Source: Chloranthus sessilifolius (lineage: Eukaryota > Streptophyta > Magnoliopsida > Chloranthales > Chloranthaceae). From it: 64,000 bases of DNA. Positions within the stretch are counted from its first letter, which is position 1; every line of letters starts with the position of its first letter. The stretch covers positions 8,274,088 through 8,338,087 of the forward strand of contig CM037593.1 of the NCBI GenBank assembly GCA_021018995.1, given 5' to 3'. Shown here piece by piece: positions 1-10,905 of the stretch. The translations under genes and the position numbers were made by a program. The notes under the pieces were generated by a model. It was not told the DNA's origin. It saw nothing but the letters and a program-made list of their open reading frames with translations, and made no database searches.

Positions 1-508
1 ATACCTGATTTGAGAAGAGCTGTAGGGAGAGAAGAAGAAGAAAGAAAGGAAAAATAAAATGGTAAATTAATACCTGATTTGAGAAGAGCTGAAGAGTAGA
101 AGTCTAGAAGACCTTTGCAGGGAGCGCAACAGGTACGTCGTTTCACTCGTCTGCTATTTTCTCTTCTTCTTCATCTTCTAATCTCCTTTTATTTTTTCCC
201 CTCTCTTTTGAAACACTAAAAAACAGCCTGTTCTTATAATCTTTTTTTTTTTCCTTCCTTTTGCAGCCTTAAAAAACGCAGCCATATACTGACCGTATGC
301 AACCCTAAAAAATAGGGATTAAAATATATTTAAAAATAAAAAAAAATCAAATCCGTATCCCAACCCATTCCCGGCCGTACTGTACCCGATTTTTTTTTTT
401 TTTGGGAAACTCGTGGGATACGCATGCACGCATATCCCACTAGTACCCGTATCCGAAACGTATAGGATACGGGTACAGCGCCCATTTGCGCGTATCCGTG
501 CTTCCTAG
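1..508. mobile_element. 3' end of a hAT-like non-autonomous element (left end outside window)
   Basis: No gene is visible. The stretch ends with CGTATCCGTGCTTCCTAG, whose reverse complement starts CTAGGAAGCACGG, a terminal sequence I associate with plant hAT elements. Copies of GTATCC and GGATAC in both orientations lie at about 350-500. The element interrupts the 5' LTR of gypsy element A, which resumes near 509. A 23-bp phrase (starting ATACCTGATTTG) occurs at 1 and again near 70, a short tandem duplication. The left terminus and any target duplication lie outside the window, so the assignment is tentative. Confidence 0.35.
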
Positions 509-1165
509 AGTAGGACTCTTTATTTCGAATTTTATTTTGGTAGCCTATATAAAGAGGCTTGTAAAGACAATTTAGTGAGATTATTGAATATTTTGAATGC
601 TTTTATGCTTGAATATTCTTCTTCCCGAGATGGGTTTGGTGTGAGGCCAAGGGAGTGATTTCCAAAGGTATCTTTTTATCTTTTCTATTATGAATCTCTG
701 TTTCCTTTTAATGTTTTACCTATGTTTGATCCCATAATTCAAAGCCCTAATTCAATCCAACCCTAAACCTTTTTCTGAACCCCAAATCTATTAGTTTCTT
801 AATCCCAAAACCCTAAACCCTTTTTGAAGCCATAAATCTAAACCAAACTATAAGCCTATTACGAGACCATAAACCTATTTCCACAGTCCTAGTTTGAACC
901 CATGAATCTACAACGAATCGAAGACGAACATCCAAGCCTGGAAAAGCCAGAGTTCTATCTCTAGGTTCGATCCCGCCACAATTCTAACGGGACTTGCGCA
1001 TCGGATTGGACTCTAACTGGATCTCGTGTGATCTGTCAACCTGAAATTTTTGAACCTTAAGGTATCGAGTTAATTTTGAGATTAAGCTTGATTTAATTTT
1101 ATTTAATTTCGGAAAAAATCCCATAAAATCATAATCACACATTTTAGGGTTACCATCCCGCGTCA
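509..1165 (+). repeat. 5' LTR of element A (5'-truncated)
   Basis: The segment is nearly identical to 3540-4194, beginning around CTTTATTTCGAATTTTATTT and ending CCCGCGTCA just before the primer binding site. The first ~230 bp present in the 3' LTR are missing because another element sits at the left. Several CCCTAAACC-like phrases at 750-830 belong to the LTR. Confidence 0.75.
547..554 (+). promoter_or_regulatory. LTR TATA box (element A, 5' LTR)
   Basis: TATATAAA sits in the LTR and is followed about 15 bp later by TGTAAAGACAATTTA, a block also found downstream of the TATA boxes of families B and C. The 3' LTR copy is at 3575-3582. By position it is the probable core promoter for the element transcript. 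Confidence 0.5.
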
Positions 1166-1168
1166 GTT

Positions 1169-1180
1169 TGGTGTCAGAGC
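1169..1180 (+). other. Primer binding site, tRNA-iMet type (element A)
   Basis: TGGTGTCAGAGC differs by one base from the usual plant initiator-Met primer site TGGTATCAGAGC and begins three bases after the LTR end. It marks the LTR/internal boundary and the + orientation. Confidence 0.7.
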
Positions 1181-1530
1181 CCTAGGTTTTCTAGGTTAGG
1201 GCATATTGTGTGACATTTTGATTTATTGCATTATATTTCAGTTTTGTTTGTGCACATCTAGTGTTCGATAAAATTCTTCTTCCATTGTGGTTCACGTTTG
1301 CATGTCATTTAGCACCCGTGTTAGTAAGCCGTGTTCACTATGAGCATGAGCGAGATTGCCAATGTCATTAGAGACATCAAAGCCGAAATGTGTGCGATAA
1401 AGAATGGGAGCCGCTAAGCTCCAAATTCTTGGCAAAGTCCCAAAAGTTGTGATGGGACTAGAGTCAGGGGATACCCCCATCATAGCGAACCCAAGTACGA
1501 TCCCGCTGAGAAGTTTTTAACATCTATTCG

Positions 1531-1883
1531 GGATGAAGTTCCAAACTTTGAGGGATGGATGAATCCTCAAACCTTCGTAGAATGGTTGTCTAGTGTAGAA
1601 GACTATTTTGATTGGTATGACGTACCAAACGAGTACAAAGCTAGGCTAGTGAAAATAAAGGTGGAGGGTAATGGAAAAAATTTTTGGACTCGCTTAGAGC
1701 TTCGCACTGAGTCTCTTCGGAATAAATTCATCTCCACATGAGAGGACACGAAGGTGGAACTTATCGAACAGTATGTTCCTTTCACACACCGTCACCTCGT
1801 ACGGGGTTTGAAAACCAAGACAGATAAGTGTCCTGATTGCCTTAAGTGTTAAGGGTTTGAACACTTTGCTTACCAGTGCTCCA
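1531..1883 (+). pseudogene. gag remnant of element A (capsid and broken zinc knuckle)
   Basis: Reading through gives a retrotransposon gag signature: FEGWMNPQTFVEWLSSVEDY, then FDWYDVPNEYKARLVK and GKNFW. This is the typical W-x(n)-E-x-YFD-x(n)-K-x(n)-W layout of plant gypsy capsids. A CCHC knuckle follows at 1838-1879 as CLKC-stop-GFEHFAYQC, with an in-frame stop inside the knuckle; another stop lies at 1739. The protein would normally coat the element RNA in virus-like particles. The copy is dead. Confidence 0.7.
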
Positions 1884-1977
1884 TTAAACTTCCCACTCTG
1901 AATTTATTGACTGAAAGCGAAAGTTCTAAGGAGTCGGAAAATATGAAAATAGAAGAGGAAGTGTAAGTGAAGAGGAG

Positions 1978-2616
1978 ATGGAAGAAGCTGACGAGAGTCT
2001 AGTTTGTGTTGAAAAGACTTCTATTTCCCTTGTGAATAGTGATGTTGGGTCAAGTACACACGAGTCCATAGAACTGGGTACACAAGAACCATTAGTGTCA
2101 ATTGAATCGAGTACCTCAGAGTCTTTGGTTTTGGTCGAACCGAGTACACACGAGCCAATCAATTCACCTACCAATGAGTCATTGGAATTCGTTGAGTCGA
2201 GGCCACATGCGCCAATAGTGTCACTTGATTCGATCACACATTATTCACTAGTGTCAATAGAGGCCATTACATGTGAGTCGTTAGTGTCGCATGCACATGA
2301 GAGTAGCGAGTCCATAGATACACATACACATCATAGTCTCGACTTGCATACCTCTTCACATTTCGAGTCTTGTTGTGAGTCAAGTTTTGAGTCTCATTTT
2401 GCATTGCATGCCAAAATTAAGCAAGAGATTAATTCAAGCAACAATCAATATACATTATCTGTTGATACTCACAGGCGTTTCAAGGAATATCAGGTGGGTG
2501 ATCAAGTGATGATTCGAATTAGGCCCGAGTGGTTCCCATCAGGATCCGCAAATAAGCACCAATCCACAAGTGCTGGACCTTTTAGAATTTTGGCAAGGAG
2601 TGGTCCTAGTGCATAA
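1978..2616 (+). pseudogene. Acidic S/T/E repeat region joined to integrase C-terminal remnant (element A)
   Basis: A 212-codon open frame. Residues 1-150 are Ser/Thr/Glu-rich with repeated phrases such as SSTSESLV, PSTHEPI and SPTNESLE, each on a 12-14 residue scale. Residues ~155-212 (FKEYQVGDQVMIRIRPEWFP, then STSAGPFRILARSGPSA) are the C-terminal GPF/Y part of a chromovirus integrase, usually the module before the chromodomain. In the same-type B copies more than 1 kb of pol coding separates gag from this module, so the repeat region marks the deletion or a replacement. The frame is open but has no start supported by context. Confidence 0.6.
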
Positions 2617-2660
2617 GTGCTTGAGCTTCCTCTAGGTACAGGGTTACTTCAACATTCAAT

Positions 2661-3060
2661 GTGGAGGACCTAGTACCTTACCTGAGTTTAACCCCACTTC
2701 CTGAAAATCCTTTTCAACCATCTCATAGCCCCAATCCACTCCCAAGTTTGCAACCGATACCCCTTCCCTTCCCTAATAGGCAGAGAAAAGAGGTAATTGA
2801 GGAAATTTTAGATGATCTTGTGGCATTCACCTGCGTCAGAATGATTCTGGTTTATGAGGTGCAGAGTGTTAGTAAGTCGACTACTGATGGTGTATGGCCA
2901 ATCATGAGAGAGTTTGTCATTGGAGTTTCTATATTTCCGACCGATATAGCGATTACATTTCATCAAGAATGAATTCTTTCGGGTTTGGGAGAGTTTATGA
3001 GAAGCTTTAAAAATATTTGGTAGAGTGGGTTGGCGAGCAGGGTTATCAGGTTCATCAAGG
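2661..3060 (+). pseudogene. Integrase-chromodomain linker and chromodomain remnant (element A)
   Basis: The frame opens with EDLVPYL and a proline-rich linker (LPENPFQPSHSPNPLPSLQP), then EEILDD, matching the linker before the chromodomain of family B (EIIEDILED). A chromodomain-like KYLVEWVGW can be read in another frame near 3015. Stops and frame changes separate the parts. The chromodomain directs insertion to marked chromatin in intact chromoviruses. Confidence 0.5.
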
Positions 3061-3312
3061 AGAGGCTTACCATGTGCGTCCCGCTACAATCAACTGAGAT
3101 GAGGATCATATGTCACCAGGAGCCGAGATTGTTTGGGCTAGTTGCAAAGACTTCTACCGATCGAGCCCCAATAAACATGATCAATACAACATGCGTGTTT
3201 CATCGGTGATGAAACATTTTGAATGGAGGAAAATGATGGGGAACGTCAAGATCGAGAGCCTGGAGTTGGGCCGCAAAAGAATTTTCAGCTTCAAGGGAGG
3301 GAATTTTTTTTT

Positions 3313-4194
3313 TGATGAACAATGCTCGTGAACAGTGTCATAGACGTTCGTGAACAGTGTCACAGACATCCGTGATGAACAGTATCGGACGTCCGTGAAT
3401 AGTGACGGATGTCCGTGATTTTGCCCCCTCACTGTTCGTAGGTTATGGCTGTCCGTGGGGCACTATGGACGGTCCGTGGGCGTCGTGACGAGGTTTTCTA
3501 AATTTTGCGAAAATATCCTTTTTAGTGTTTTATTGGTAATAGGATTCTTTATTTCGAATTTTATTTTGGTAGCCTATATAAAGAGGCTTGTAAAGACAAT
3601 TTAGTGAGATTATTGAATATTTTGACTACTTTTATGCTTGAATATTCTTCTTCCCGAGATGGGTTTGGTGTGAGGCCAAGGGAGTGATTCCCAAAGGTAT
3701 TTTTTTATCTTTTCTATTATGAATCTCTGTTTGCTTTTAATGTTTTAACTAAGTTTGATCCCATATTTCAAAGTCCTAATTCAATCCAACCCTAAACCTT
3801 TTTCTGAACCCCAAATCTATTAGTTTCTTGATCCCAAAACCCTAAACCCTTTTTGAAGCCATAAATCTAAACCAAACCATAAGCCTATTATGAGACTATA
3901 AACCTATTTCCATAGCCCTAGTTTGAACTCATAAATCTACAACGAATCGAAGACGAACATCCAAGCCTGGAAAAGCCATAGTTCTATCTCTAGGCTCGAT
4001 CCCACCACAAATCTAACGGAACTTACTCATCGGACTGGACCCTAACTGGATCTCGTGTGATCTGTCAACCTGAATTCTCTGAACCCTAAGGTATCGAGTT
4101 AATTTTGAGATTAAGCTTGATTTAATTTTATTTAATTTTGTCAAAAATCACATAAAATCATAATCACGCATTTTAGGATTCCCGTCCCGCGTCA
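3313..4194 (+). repeat. 3' LTR of element A
   Basis: The 882-bp LTR begins TGATGAACAATG just after a polypurine tract (AAGGGAGGGA) and ends CCCGCGTCA. U3 (3320-3470) holds a run of GACGTCCGTGAA-type phrases, at least seven copies with mutations. A TATA box is at 3575-3582 and the shared block TTTGGTGTGAGGCCAA at 3664-3679. Confidence 0.8.
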
Positions 4195-4382
4195 CCTAGT
4201 CTTCTAGATGTTAAAAGGAATGTAAGCGAGAGTAACACTATTTTGGGTTAAGTCAAATTATTTAATTGGAATTCTCTTTAATTTCTGTGATAATTTGTTA
4301 GATAATTTATATTTCAATTACTTATGTTAATTCTCGATTAATCGCAGCCTATCACATTTGCATTGTGTTAGTTTCTGCATCA
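4195..4382 (+). repeat. 5' LTR end of B1
   Basis: The last 188 bp of a family-B LTR, ending TTTCTGCATCA. It matches 11612-11800 plus 12635-12638 (B2) and 30013-30200 (B3). The rest is missing where element A sits. Confidence 0.75.
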
Positions 4383-4386
4383 GATT

Positions 4387-4398
4387 TGGTATCAAAGC
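4387..4398 (+). other. Primer binding site of B1
   Basis: TGGTATCAAAGC, one mismatch from the initiator-Met site TGGTATCAGAGC, four bases after the LTR end. Confidence 0.7.
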
Positions 4399-4450
4399 TT
4401 TGTCAGTTTAGGATTTGTCAGTGTCTAGGTTTCATTTGTCTTACGTCATT

Positions 4451-5490
4451 ATGGATTTCGCTAGGATCGAAGCCTTTATTAAGGAACTTACAACTAAATT
4501 GGCTACGTGTCAGGCAGATCTCCAAGGCCAAATGCTTGATCACCATACACAACTACAAAATCAGTTGTGTGATCAACAAACCCGACATGAGAATCTGGTA
4601 ACCTGTGTCGTGAAAATTAATAGGGTTATCACTGATGACCATTTTCGACTCCACATCAATGATCAAGGAAGAGACGATCCTCACCGTCACGATCTTCCAC
4701 GCAACCAGGATGACAAAATCATGAAGTTCATCAAGATGGATGCTCCTATTTTTGATGGAAAGAGACAACCTAAACTTAAACTAGAATGCGTGATTGACAT
4801 GGAAGCCTATTTTGATTGGCATGCCATGTCCGAGAAGTGCAAAGTCCGGTTTGCGAAAGTTATGCTTATGGGCCAAGCTAGGCTTTACTGGATGGGTATC
4901 GAGCGTCATAGACAATCCCAGGGCCTTCTTCCCATTTCCACATGGGCAGACATGAAGATCCAACTGAGTGAGAAGTATGTTCCCCTATACTATGATGAAC
5001 GTCTTCTTGATCAGTGGCAATCACTTCGCCAAGGGAATATGTCGGTCACAGAGTACATTGATAAGGTTGAAAACTTGATGTTCCAAGCTAATGTCGAAGA
5101 ACAGGACAAAGTTACCCTATCTCAATATGGAATGGGGCTCCGCCTAAAATTACAATGAGAACTTATTCCATGTCTTGTTACCTATCTAGAAGAGTGTTTC
5201 TCTAGAGTCGAAGAGTTAGAATGATACCCTCAAACCAATTGTTTGGATGCTAGTGGGTCCGGTTATAAGTCTTAACTATTTTGAATCTAAGCCTATTGTC
5301 AACGCCCATTCGACTAGGTCTAATTCACTTGCCACACCAGTGATTAAAGCTGATAAGGATAAAAGTCCAATGTTAGAGGGCCCCAAGAGTGGTGGTCAAA
5401 GCAAGTGCTACAGGTGTCATGGCTTTGGACATTTTGCAACACAATGTCCTTCCCGGAATTTGTTCATAGCGGAGGAAACTGAAGATGAAT
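4451..5490 (+). pseudogene. gag of B1 (capsid plus zinc knuckle)
   Basis: From ATG 4451 an open frame of 235 codons runs to a stop at 5156-5158. It shows an N-terminal helical region (IKELTTKLATCQADLQGQML), the capsid signature around EAYFDWHAMSEKCKVRF and QARLYW, and MSVTEYIDKVENL, all typical of gypsy gag. After the stop the frame resumes at about 5247 and carries an intact CCHC knuckle, CYRCHGFGHFATQC, at 5406-5447. The copy at 25666 reads through part of the same region. Its role was RNA packaging in virus-like particles. One stop and a frame change make it non-functional. Confidence 0.75.
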
Positions 5491-5540
5491 AGGAAGGCGG
5501 GGAAGTAGAAGTTTATGAACCCGAATAATTCCCTAGTGCT

Positions 5541-6900
5541 GAAGAAGGGATTCATTAGAGAAAGTATGAGTCTATGTGCCGTGCCTGCGCTGCTCACATC
5601 CAAGAAATATGGATCTTGGAGGATGTGTGTCGATAGCCGCTAGTGTTCTTAAAGGTGGCTAGGGTGGCTGCCTAGGCGTCCACTCGGGCGGTTCGGGCCC
5701 CCGGGCGCCCCTATTTAGTCCTGGGGAGATTCCCAAGCGGGCTGGGTTTGGGGCACCCGCTTGGGTGGTCTAGGCGGCCGCCTGTGCTTTTAAAGTCGGG
5801 GTGATTTATAAATTAACTGACTTTTATTGGGTCGGGTTGAGTTATCAAAAGGTTGGGAATATGCCAATTTTTTACTAGACACCACCCAACCTGACCCATC
5901 GACGACCCTTAAACTTTAAAGCCCTTATTGCCTTTGGATAAATAGCTCCTTACTGACATTTAAACACCAAAATGGCTTTAAATGATCTTATACCACTAAA
6001 GTTAAGACTTTTAATCTCACACTGTTGATGTGTGATTATCATTATGCCACGTGGTGAATATCTGTGATCAATCTAAATTGTCTGAGTCGCAATATATCAT
6101 TGAAACATATCTTAGCCCAAAGAAACATGCCCATGAATGGATTTGAATCATATGATTGATGAGCCTATAAGTAGATCTGAATGTTATATATGTTTATGTT
6201 GAAATAAAGTATTCATGTCATTATATGATTATATATATATATATACACATATTTATACTTCGGGCCCCCGGATCTTGGGGCGCCCACCTTGGCTCCCCCT
6301 GGCGACCTCCGCTCGAACATCCATCCAACCGTTCAACCACGCCCAACATCTTAAAGAACATTGATAGCCGCACCATTAATAAAATCACGGTCATGTATCG
6401 GCTTCCTATACCGATGCTAGACGACTTGTTGGACATGATGGTTGGTGCCACAATATTTTCGAAAATCGATTTGAAGAGTAGATACCATCAAGTTCTAGTT
6501 CGTCTCAGGGACAAATGGAAAACTGCCTTTAAAACCAAAGATGGTTAATATAAATGGTTTGTCATGCCTTTTAGGCTCTCAAATGTCCCGAACAAATTTT
6601 TGCGAAACATGACAAATGTTGAGGCCTTTCATGGAAAAATTTGACGCAAGTGTTGAGGCCTTTCATGGGCAAATTCCTTGTGGTTTACTTCGATGATATC
6701 CTTATTTATAGCCACAACAAGGAACAACACTTAAGCCATTTAAGACAAGTTTGTCCGACTCTTAGAGAAGAGAAGTTATATGCAAACTTAAAGAAGTGTA
6801 CTTTCATGACAACAAGTGTTGTCTTCTTAGGGTTTGTAGTAACCTCCGAAGGAATGACTGCGGACCCGGAAAAGGTTAAGGCTAATTGTGGAGTGGCCTG
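5541..6900 (+). pseudogene. Reverse transcriptase of B1, interrupted
   Basis: Pieces of gypsy [11 protein letters not shown] and GSWRMCVDS before the hAT-like insertion (5641-6363), then INKITVMYRLPIPMLDDLLD, IFSKIDLKSRYHQ, and YFDDILIYS at 6689-6715. The catalytic YFDD is intact. The amino-terminal part of RT and the protease are deleted. A ~35-bp phrase is duplicated at 6615-6670, and stops occur at 6546 and 6899. The enzyme would copy element RNA to DNA; this copy cannot. Confidence 0.75.
5641..6363. mobile_element. GC-rich hAT-like non-autonomous element inserted in B1 RT
   Basis: The element is flanked by a perfect 8-bp duplication, ATAGCCGC at 5633-5640 and 6364-6371. Ends are TAGTGTTCTTAAAG and (reverse complement) CAATGTTCTTTAAG, imperfect inverted repeats. 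The uninterrupted target can be read at 27051-27070 in B3, where RT runs straight through. Both subterminal zones are full of GGGCGG/GCCCGCC-type steps. The middle (5930-6180) is AT-rich and resembles the MITE at 44511, so this copy hosts another element. No transposase is visible. An 8-bp duplication points to the hAT superfamily. Confidence 0.75.
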
Positions 6901-7565
6901 AGCTTAAGAACATTCACGAAGTTCGTAGCTTCCATGGGTTAGCCACATTTTACAGGCAGTTCATTTGTAATTTTAGTACGGTAACGTCCCCAATCACCGA
7001 TTGCATAAAAGAGGGAGAGTTTAGTTGGACACCTGCTGCGACAAAATTTTTTAAGGAGATCAAGTCCCTTATGACTGAGGCTCTCGTTATGTGTCGTCTG
7101 GACTTTTCTAAAGTCTTTGTGGTGGTGTGTGATGCGTCATGAGTAGGTATAGGTGGTGTTTTTAGCCAAGAGGGTCACCCTATAGCTTATTTTAGTGAAA
7201 AGCTAAATGAGGCCAGACAGAAATATTCTACGTACGATAAGGAATTCTATGCGATGGTACAATCTCTCAAGTATTGGAAACACTACTTGTTACCGCAAGA
7301 ATTTGTTCTGTTCTCAGATCATGAGACCCTAAAATTTTTGAACTCCTAAAAGAAGCTAAACCCGTGACATGTGAAATATGTTGAACAACTTCAAGGGTTC
7401 ACCTTTGTGCTAAAACATAGGGCTGGTGTAGAGAATAGGGTTACTTATGCACTTAGCCGTAGAGTGGCGATGTTGCACTCCGTGAATGTTGAGGTGATTG
7501 GATTCGAGCGTTTATTGGGTGATTATCCTACTATCCAGATTTTGGAGAAGACTACGCCTTACTCG
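6890..7565 (+). pseudogene. RNase H region of B1
   Basis: After the RT palm comes the connection (IHEVRSFHGLATFYRQFI), then the gypsy RNase H: VVVCDASxVGIGGVFSQEG, KLNEARQKYSTYDKEFYAM, and KHYLLPQEFVLFSDHETLKF. The catalytic D (CDAS), E (DKEF) and D (SDHE) can all be read. Stops at 7141 and near 7348 break the frame. Confidence 0.7.
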
Positions 7566-7599
7566 TGAGTGACCAGTCTGAAAGAGTGCAAGTATACCA

Positions 7600-8420
7600 T
7601 ATACGATGGGTATTTATTTTTGAAACACCGCTTGTGTATTCCCCGCACTTCTCAATGAAATTTCCTTGTTTTTACACGCCGGTGGTGTTGTAGGGCATTT
7701 TAGTCGTGACGAGATAGTTACATTGGTTGAAGATAGGTTATACTGGCCCAATCTCACACGATATGTTGTCAAAATCATCAATCAATGTTGCGTTTGCCAA
7801 TTAGCAAGACAAAGGAAGCAAAACACGGGGTTGTATACACCTTTACCTATGCCACGTACTCTGTGGCAAGATCTTTCTATGGATTTTGTGCTAAGGCTTC
7901 CTAAGATCCTCCGCAAACATGATTCAGTATTTGTTGTTGTGGACCGTTTCTCGAAAATGACTCATTTATCGAAAATGACCCATTTCATAGCTTGCTCGTA
8001 AACCTCAGATGCAAGTAAAATTGCTACACTTTTCTTTAGTGAGGTTGTTCGTTTACGCGGTTTGCCCAAGATCATTGTATCAGACAAAGATGTTAAGTTT
8101 GCCAGTTACTTTTGGAAGACATTGTGGCATAAAATGGGGATGAAACTTTAATTCTCATCAACATATCATCTCCAAACCGATGGACAAACTGAAGTTGTTA
8201 ATCGGAGTCTAGGAAATATCTTGAGGTGTCTTGTAGGTGAGCATGTTAGGAGTTGGGATTCCATCCTACCTATTGCAGAGTTTGCGTATAACAATTTAGT
8301 TAATAGAACCACAAGGATGAGTCCGATTCAGTTCATCAGAGGTCGTCAGAGTCTGCCTCTACATTTGCACATTGCATTCATGAACTTCATGATGAGATTA
8401 AAAGAAGAATTAATGTGAGT
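7600..8420 (+). pseudogene. Integrase zinc-binding and core domains of B1
   Basis: The H2C2 domain reads HAGGVVGHFSRDEIV and CCVCQLARQRK. The core follows with LSMDFVLRLPK (first catalytic D), DRFSKMTHFIAC, a second D in VSDKDVKF (read through a change near 8090), and HLQTDGQTEVVNRSLGN with the catalytic E. It has stops at 7999 and 8149 and a small duplication (LSKMTH twice). The family inserts element DNA into the genome. Confidence 0.75.
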
Positions 8421-8957
8421 AATGAAAAAATATAAGTTTTCTGCAGATTCTCATCGAAGGTTTAAAAAATTTTAAGAGGATGATTTTGTGATGGTTCTAA
8501 ATAGATCTGAGCGCTTCCCTCAAGGAATTGCTAAGAAGTTATAAGCTTGTAGTGTTGGACCCTATCGAATTTTGAAGCGTGTCGGTCCTAATGCTTATGT
8601 CCTAGACTTACCACCATAATTGAGTTTTAGTAAAACTTTCAATGTGGAGGATCTCGTACTGTCCAATGGCCCTACTATTACACCACCTAATCCTTTTGTC
8701 CTATCTCTGTTTCTCTCCCTATTCCTTTATCCCCACCTGCACTTCCGTCTCGTGAGATAATTGAGGATATTTTGGAAGATCAGATTGTGCCTACAAACCA
8801 AGGGGGATTCCAAAGTATCTTGTCAAGCGGAAGAATAAGCTAGATTTAGAGAATACGTGGATTACAAAAGAAGAGTTCCAAGTGATTGATCCCGATCTCT
8901 GCGAGCACTATCACGACCAATATTCATCAGGGATGAATTCTTCTAACCCTGGGGGAA
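8420..8957 (+). pseudogene. Integrase C-terminus and chromodomain of B1
   Basis: GPF/Y module (CSVGPYRILKRVGPNAYVLD) followed by a proline-rich linker, EIIEDILEDQIVPTNQ, then a chromodomain reading YLVKRKNKLDLENTWITKEE with FQVIDPDLCEHYHDQYS. The aromatic cage is only partly retained. Several stops (8475, 8542, 8620) are present. Comparison with B3 at 29066-29640 gives the same order. Confidence 0.7.
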
Positions 8958-8958
8958 T

Positions 8959-9255
8959 TGATGGGGACATCTGATTCAAAGAATTGCCTATGATCTATCG
9001 AAGGTGAAAGAAGCGTCACGAAGACTCTTAATTAAAGAATGAAGGCGTTTTGAAGAAATGAATCACAGACATCTGTGACTTCGGGACGAACGTTTGTAAA
9101 TTAGAAGGCTTACTGTTTTAGTGCATGACAGACGTCCGTGAATTCCAGACAGACATCCGTGATTTTAGTTAGTTGTTTTAGTTATTTTATATTTCAAATT
9201 TATGAAACTACTTTGGGGTTGACTAATGTCCGTGGGTCATTTATTGTTCTATGTA
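8959..9255 (+). repeat. 3' LTR of B1, truncated
   Basis: Begins TGATGGGGACATC after the polypurine-like CCTGGGGGAAT, and matches 10912 onward. It stops near 9255 where RNase H sequence of B2 begins. It contains four degraded GACGTCCGTGA phrases (9070-9165). Confidence 0.7.
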
Positions 9256-10905
9256 GGATAAAGAATTCTATGCGGTAGTTCAATATCTTAAGTATTGGAA
9301 ACACTACTGATTACCGCAAGAATTTGTTTTGTTCTCATATCATGAAGCTTTGAAAATTTTGAACTCTCAAAAGAAACTAAACCCGTGACATGTGAAATGG
9401 ATTGAACAACTTCAAGGGTTCACCTTTGTATTGAAACATAGAGCTTGAATCGAGAATAGGGCTGCTGATGCACTTAGTCGTAGAGTAGCGACGTTGCACT
9501 CCATGAATGTTGAAGTGACTGGATTCGATTGTTTATTGGATGATTATCCTACGTGTCCAGATTTTGGAGAAGAGTACACTTCACTTGTGAGTGACCAATC
9601 TGAAAGAGTGTTAGTATACCCTACATGATGGGTATTTATTGTTTACACTCCGCTTTTGTTTTCCCCGCAATTCTCTACGAGATTTCCTCGTTTGGGAATT
9701 ACACGCTGGAGGTGTCGCCGGGCATTTCGGCCGCGACAAGACTGTTACATTGGTTAAAGATAGGTTTTATTGGCTCATTCTCACACGAGATGTTGTCAAA
9801 ATCGTCAATCAATGTCGCGTTTGTCAGTTGCCAAAACGAAGGAACAAAACGCATGGTTATATACACCTTTACCTGTGCCACATACTCCGTGGCAAGATCT
9901 TTTTAGGGACTTTGTGGTAGGGCTTCGTAAGACCCTCCGCAAGCATGATTCAGTATTTGTTGTTGTGGACCGTTTCTCGAAAATAACACATTTCATAGCT
10001 TGTTCAAAAACCTCATACGCAAGAAAAATTGCTACACTTTTCTTTAGTGAGTTTGTTCATTTTCACGGTTTGCCCAAAACCATTGTGTCGAACTGAGATG
10101 TTAAATTTGTTAATTATTTTTGGAAGACAGTGTGGTATAAAATGGAGACGAGACTGCAATTCTCATAAGCGTATCATCCCCAAACCGATGGACAGACCGA
10201 AGTTGTCAATCAGAGTCTAGGAATTCTCTTGAGGTGTCTTGTAGGTGAGCATGTTAGAAACCTAGGACACCTATAGATCTTATTCCGATGTCAGTTCATC
10301 AGAGATCATCAGAATCTGCATCTACATTTGCGCATGACATTCATGACCTTCATGTTGAGATTAACAGAAGAATTAATGTGAGTATATAAGTTCTCTGCAG
10401 ATTCTCATCAAATGTTCAAAGAATTTCAAGAGGGTGATTTTGTGATGGTTCGAAATAGACCTGAGCGCTTTCCTCAAGGAATTGCTAAAAGTTACAGGCC
10501 CGTAGTGCTGGACCCTATAGGATTTTGAAGCGTGCCGGTCCTAATGCTATGTACTTGATTTACCACCAGAATTGGGTATTAGTACAACTTTCAATGTGGG
10601 GGATCTCGTATTGTCTAATGACCTTGCAATTACACCACCTAATCCTTTTATCATATCTCTGTTTCTCTCCCTATTCCTTTACCCCTACCTGCACTTCCGT
10701 CTCGTGAGATAATTGAGAATATTTTGGAAGATCAGATTGTGTCTACAAACCAAGTGGGATTTCAAAAGTATCTTGTTAAGTGGAAGAATAAGCCAAATTT
10801 AGAGAATGCGTGGATTACAAAAGAAGAGTTCCAACTGATTGATCTAGATCTCTGCGAGCACTATCACAACCAATATTCATCGAGGATGAATTCTTCTAAC
10901 CCAGG
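9256..10905 (+). pseudogene. RNase H, integrase and chromodomain remnants of B2
   Basis: RNase H tail at 9256-9480 (DKEFYAV, KYWKHY-stop-LPQEFVLF), integrase zinc domain at 9690-9840 (HAGGVAGHFGRDKTVTLVKD, then QCRVCQLPKRRN), core (VVVDRFSKITHFIACSKTSY), catalytic-E region near 10180 (PQTDGQTEVVNQSLG) with a large deletion after 10250, GPF/Y near 10500, and a chromodomain at 10724-10900 (YLVKWKNKPNLENAWITKEE). Frames change at least four times. The chromodomain is the best preserved part. Confidence 0.7.

Larger units (their letters stand above)
509..4194 (+). mobile_element. Ty3/gypsy element A, internally deleted chromovirus
   Basis: This LTR retrotransposon has a truncated 5' LTR (509-1165), an initiator-Met primer binding site (1169-1180), a short internal region and a complete 3' LTR (3313-4194). 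The internal region keeps the start of gag and the C-terminal part of integrase with a chromodomain-like tail. Protease, reverse transcriptase, RNase H and the integrase core are missing, so the copy could only move using enzymes from elsewhere. Its right end abuts CCTAGTCTTCTAGAT, which is mid-LTR sequence of family B, so A probably inserted into the 5' LTR of element B1. Confidence 0.75.
4195..9255 (+). mobile_element. Ty3/gypsy chromovirus B1, degenerate and nested
   Basis: The order of remains is the end of a 5' LTR, primer site, gag, a deletion removing protease and the start of RT, RT split by a hAT-like insertion, RNase H, integrase, chromodomain, and the first ~300 bp of a 3' LTR. The order gag-PR-RT-RH-IN-chromodomain is that of plant chromoviruses. 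B1 then runs directly into RNase H of a second copy (B2) at about 9256, which suggests deletion or unequal recombination between two adjacent copies. Confidence 0.8.

Noticed and set aside
750..830. Telomere-like CCCTAAACC repeats
   Set aside because: The same phrases occur in both LTRs of element A at the same offsets, are few and interrupted, and belong to the LTR.
1978..2616. Novel host protein rich in Ser/Thr/Glu
   Set aside because: The frame lies between gag and 3' LTR of element A and ends in an integrase GPF/Y module, so it is retroelement-derived.
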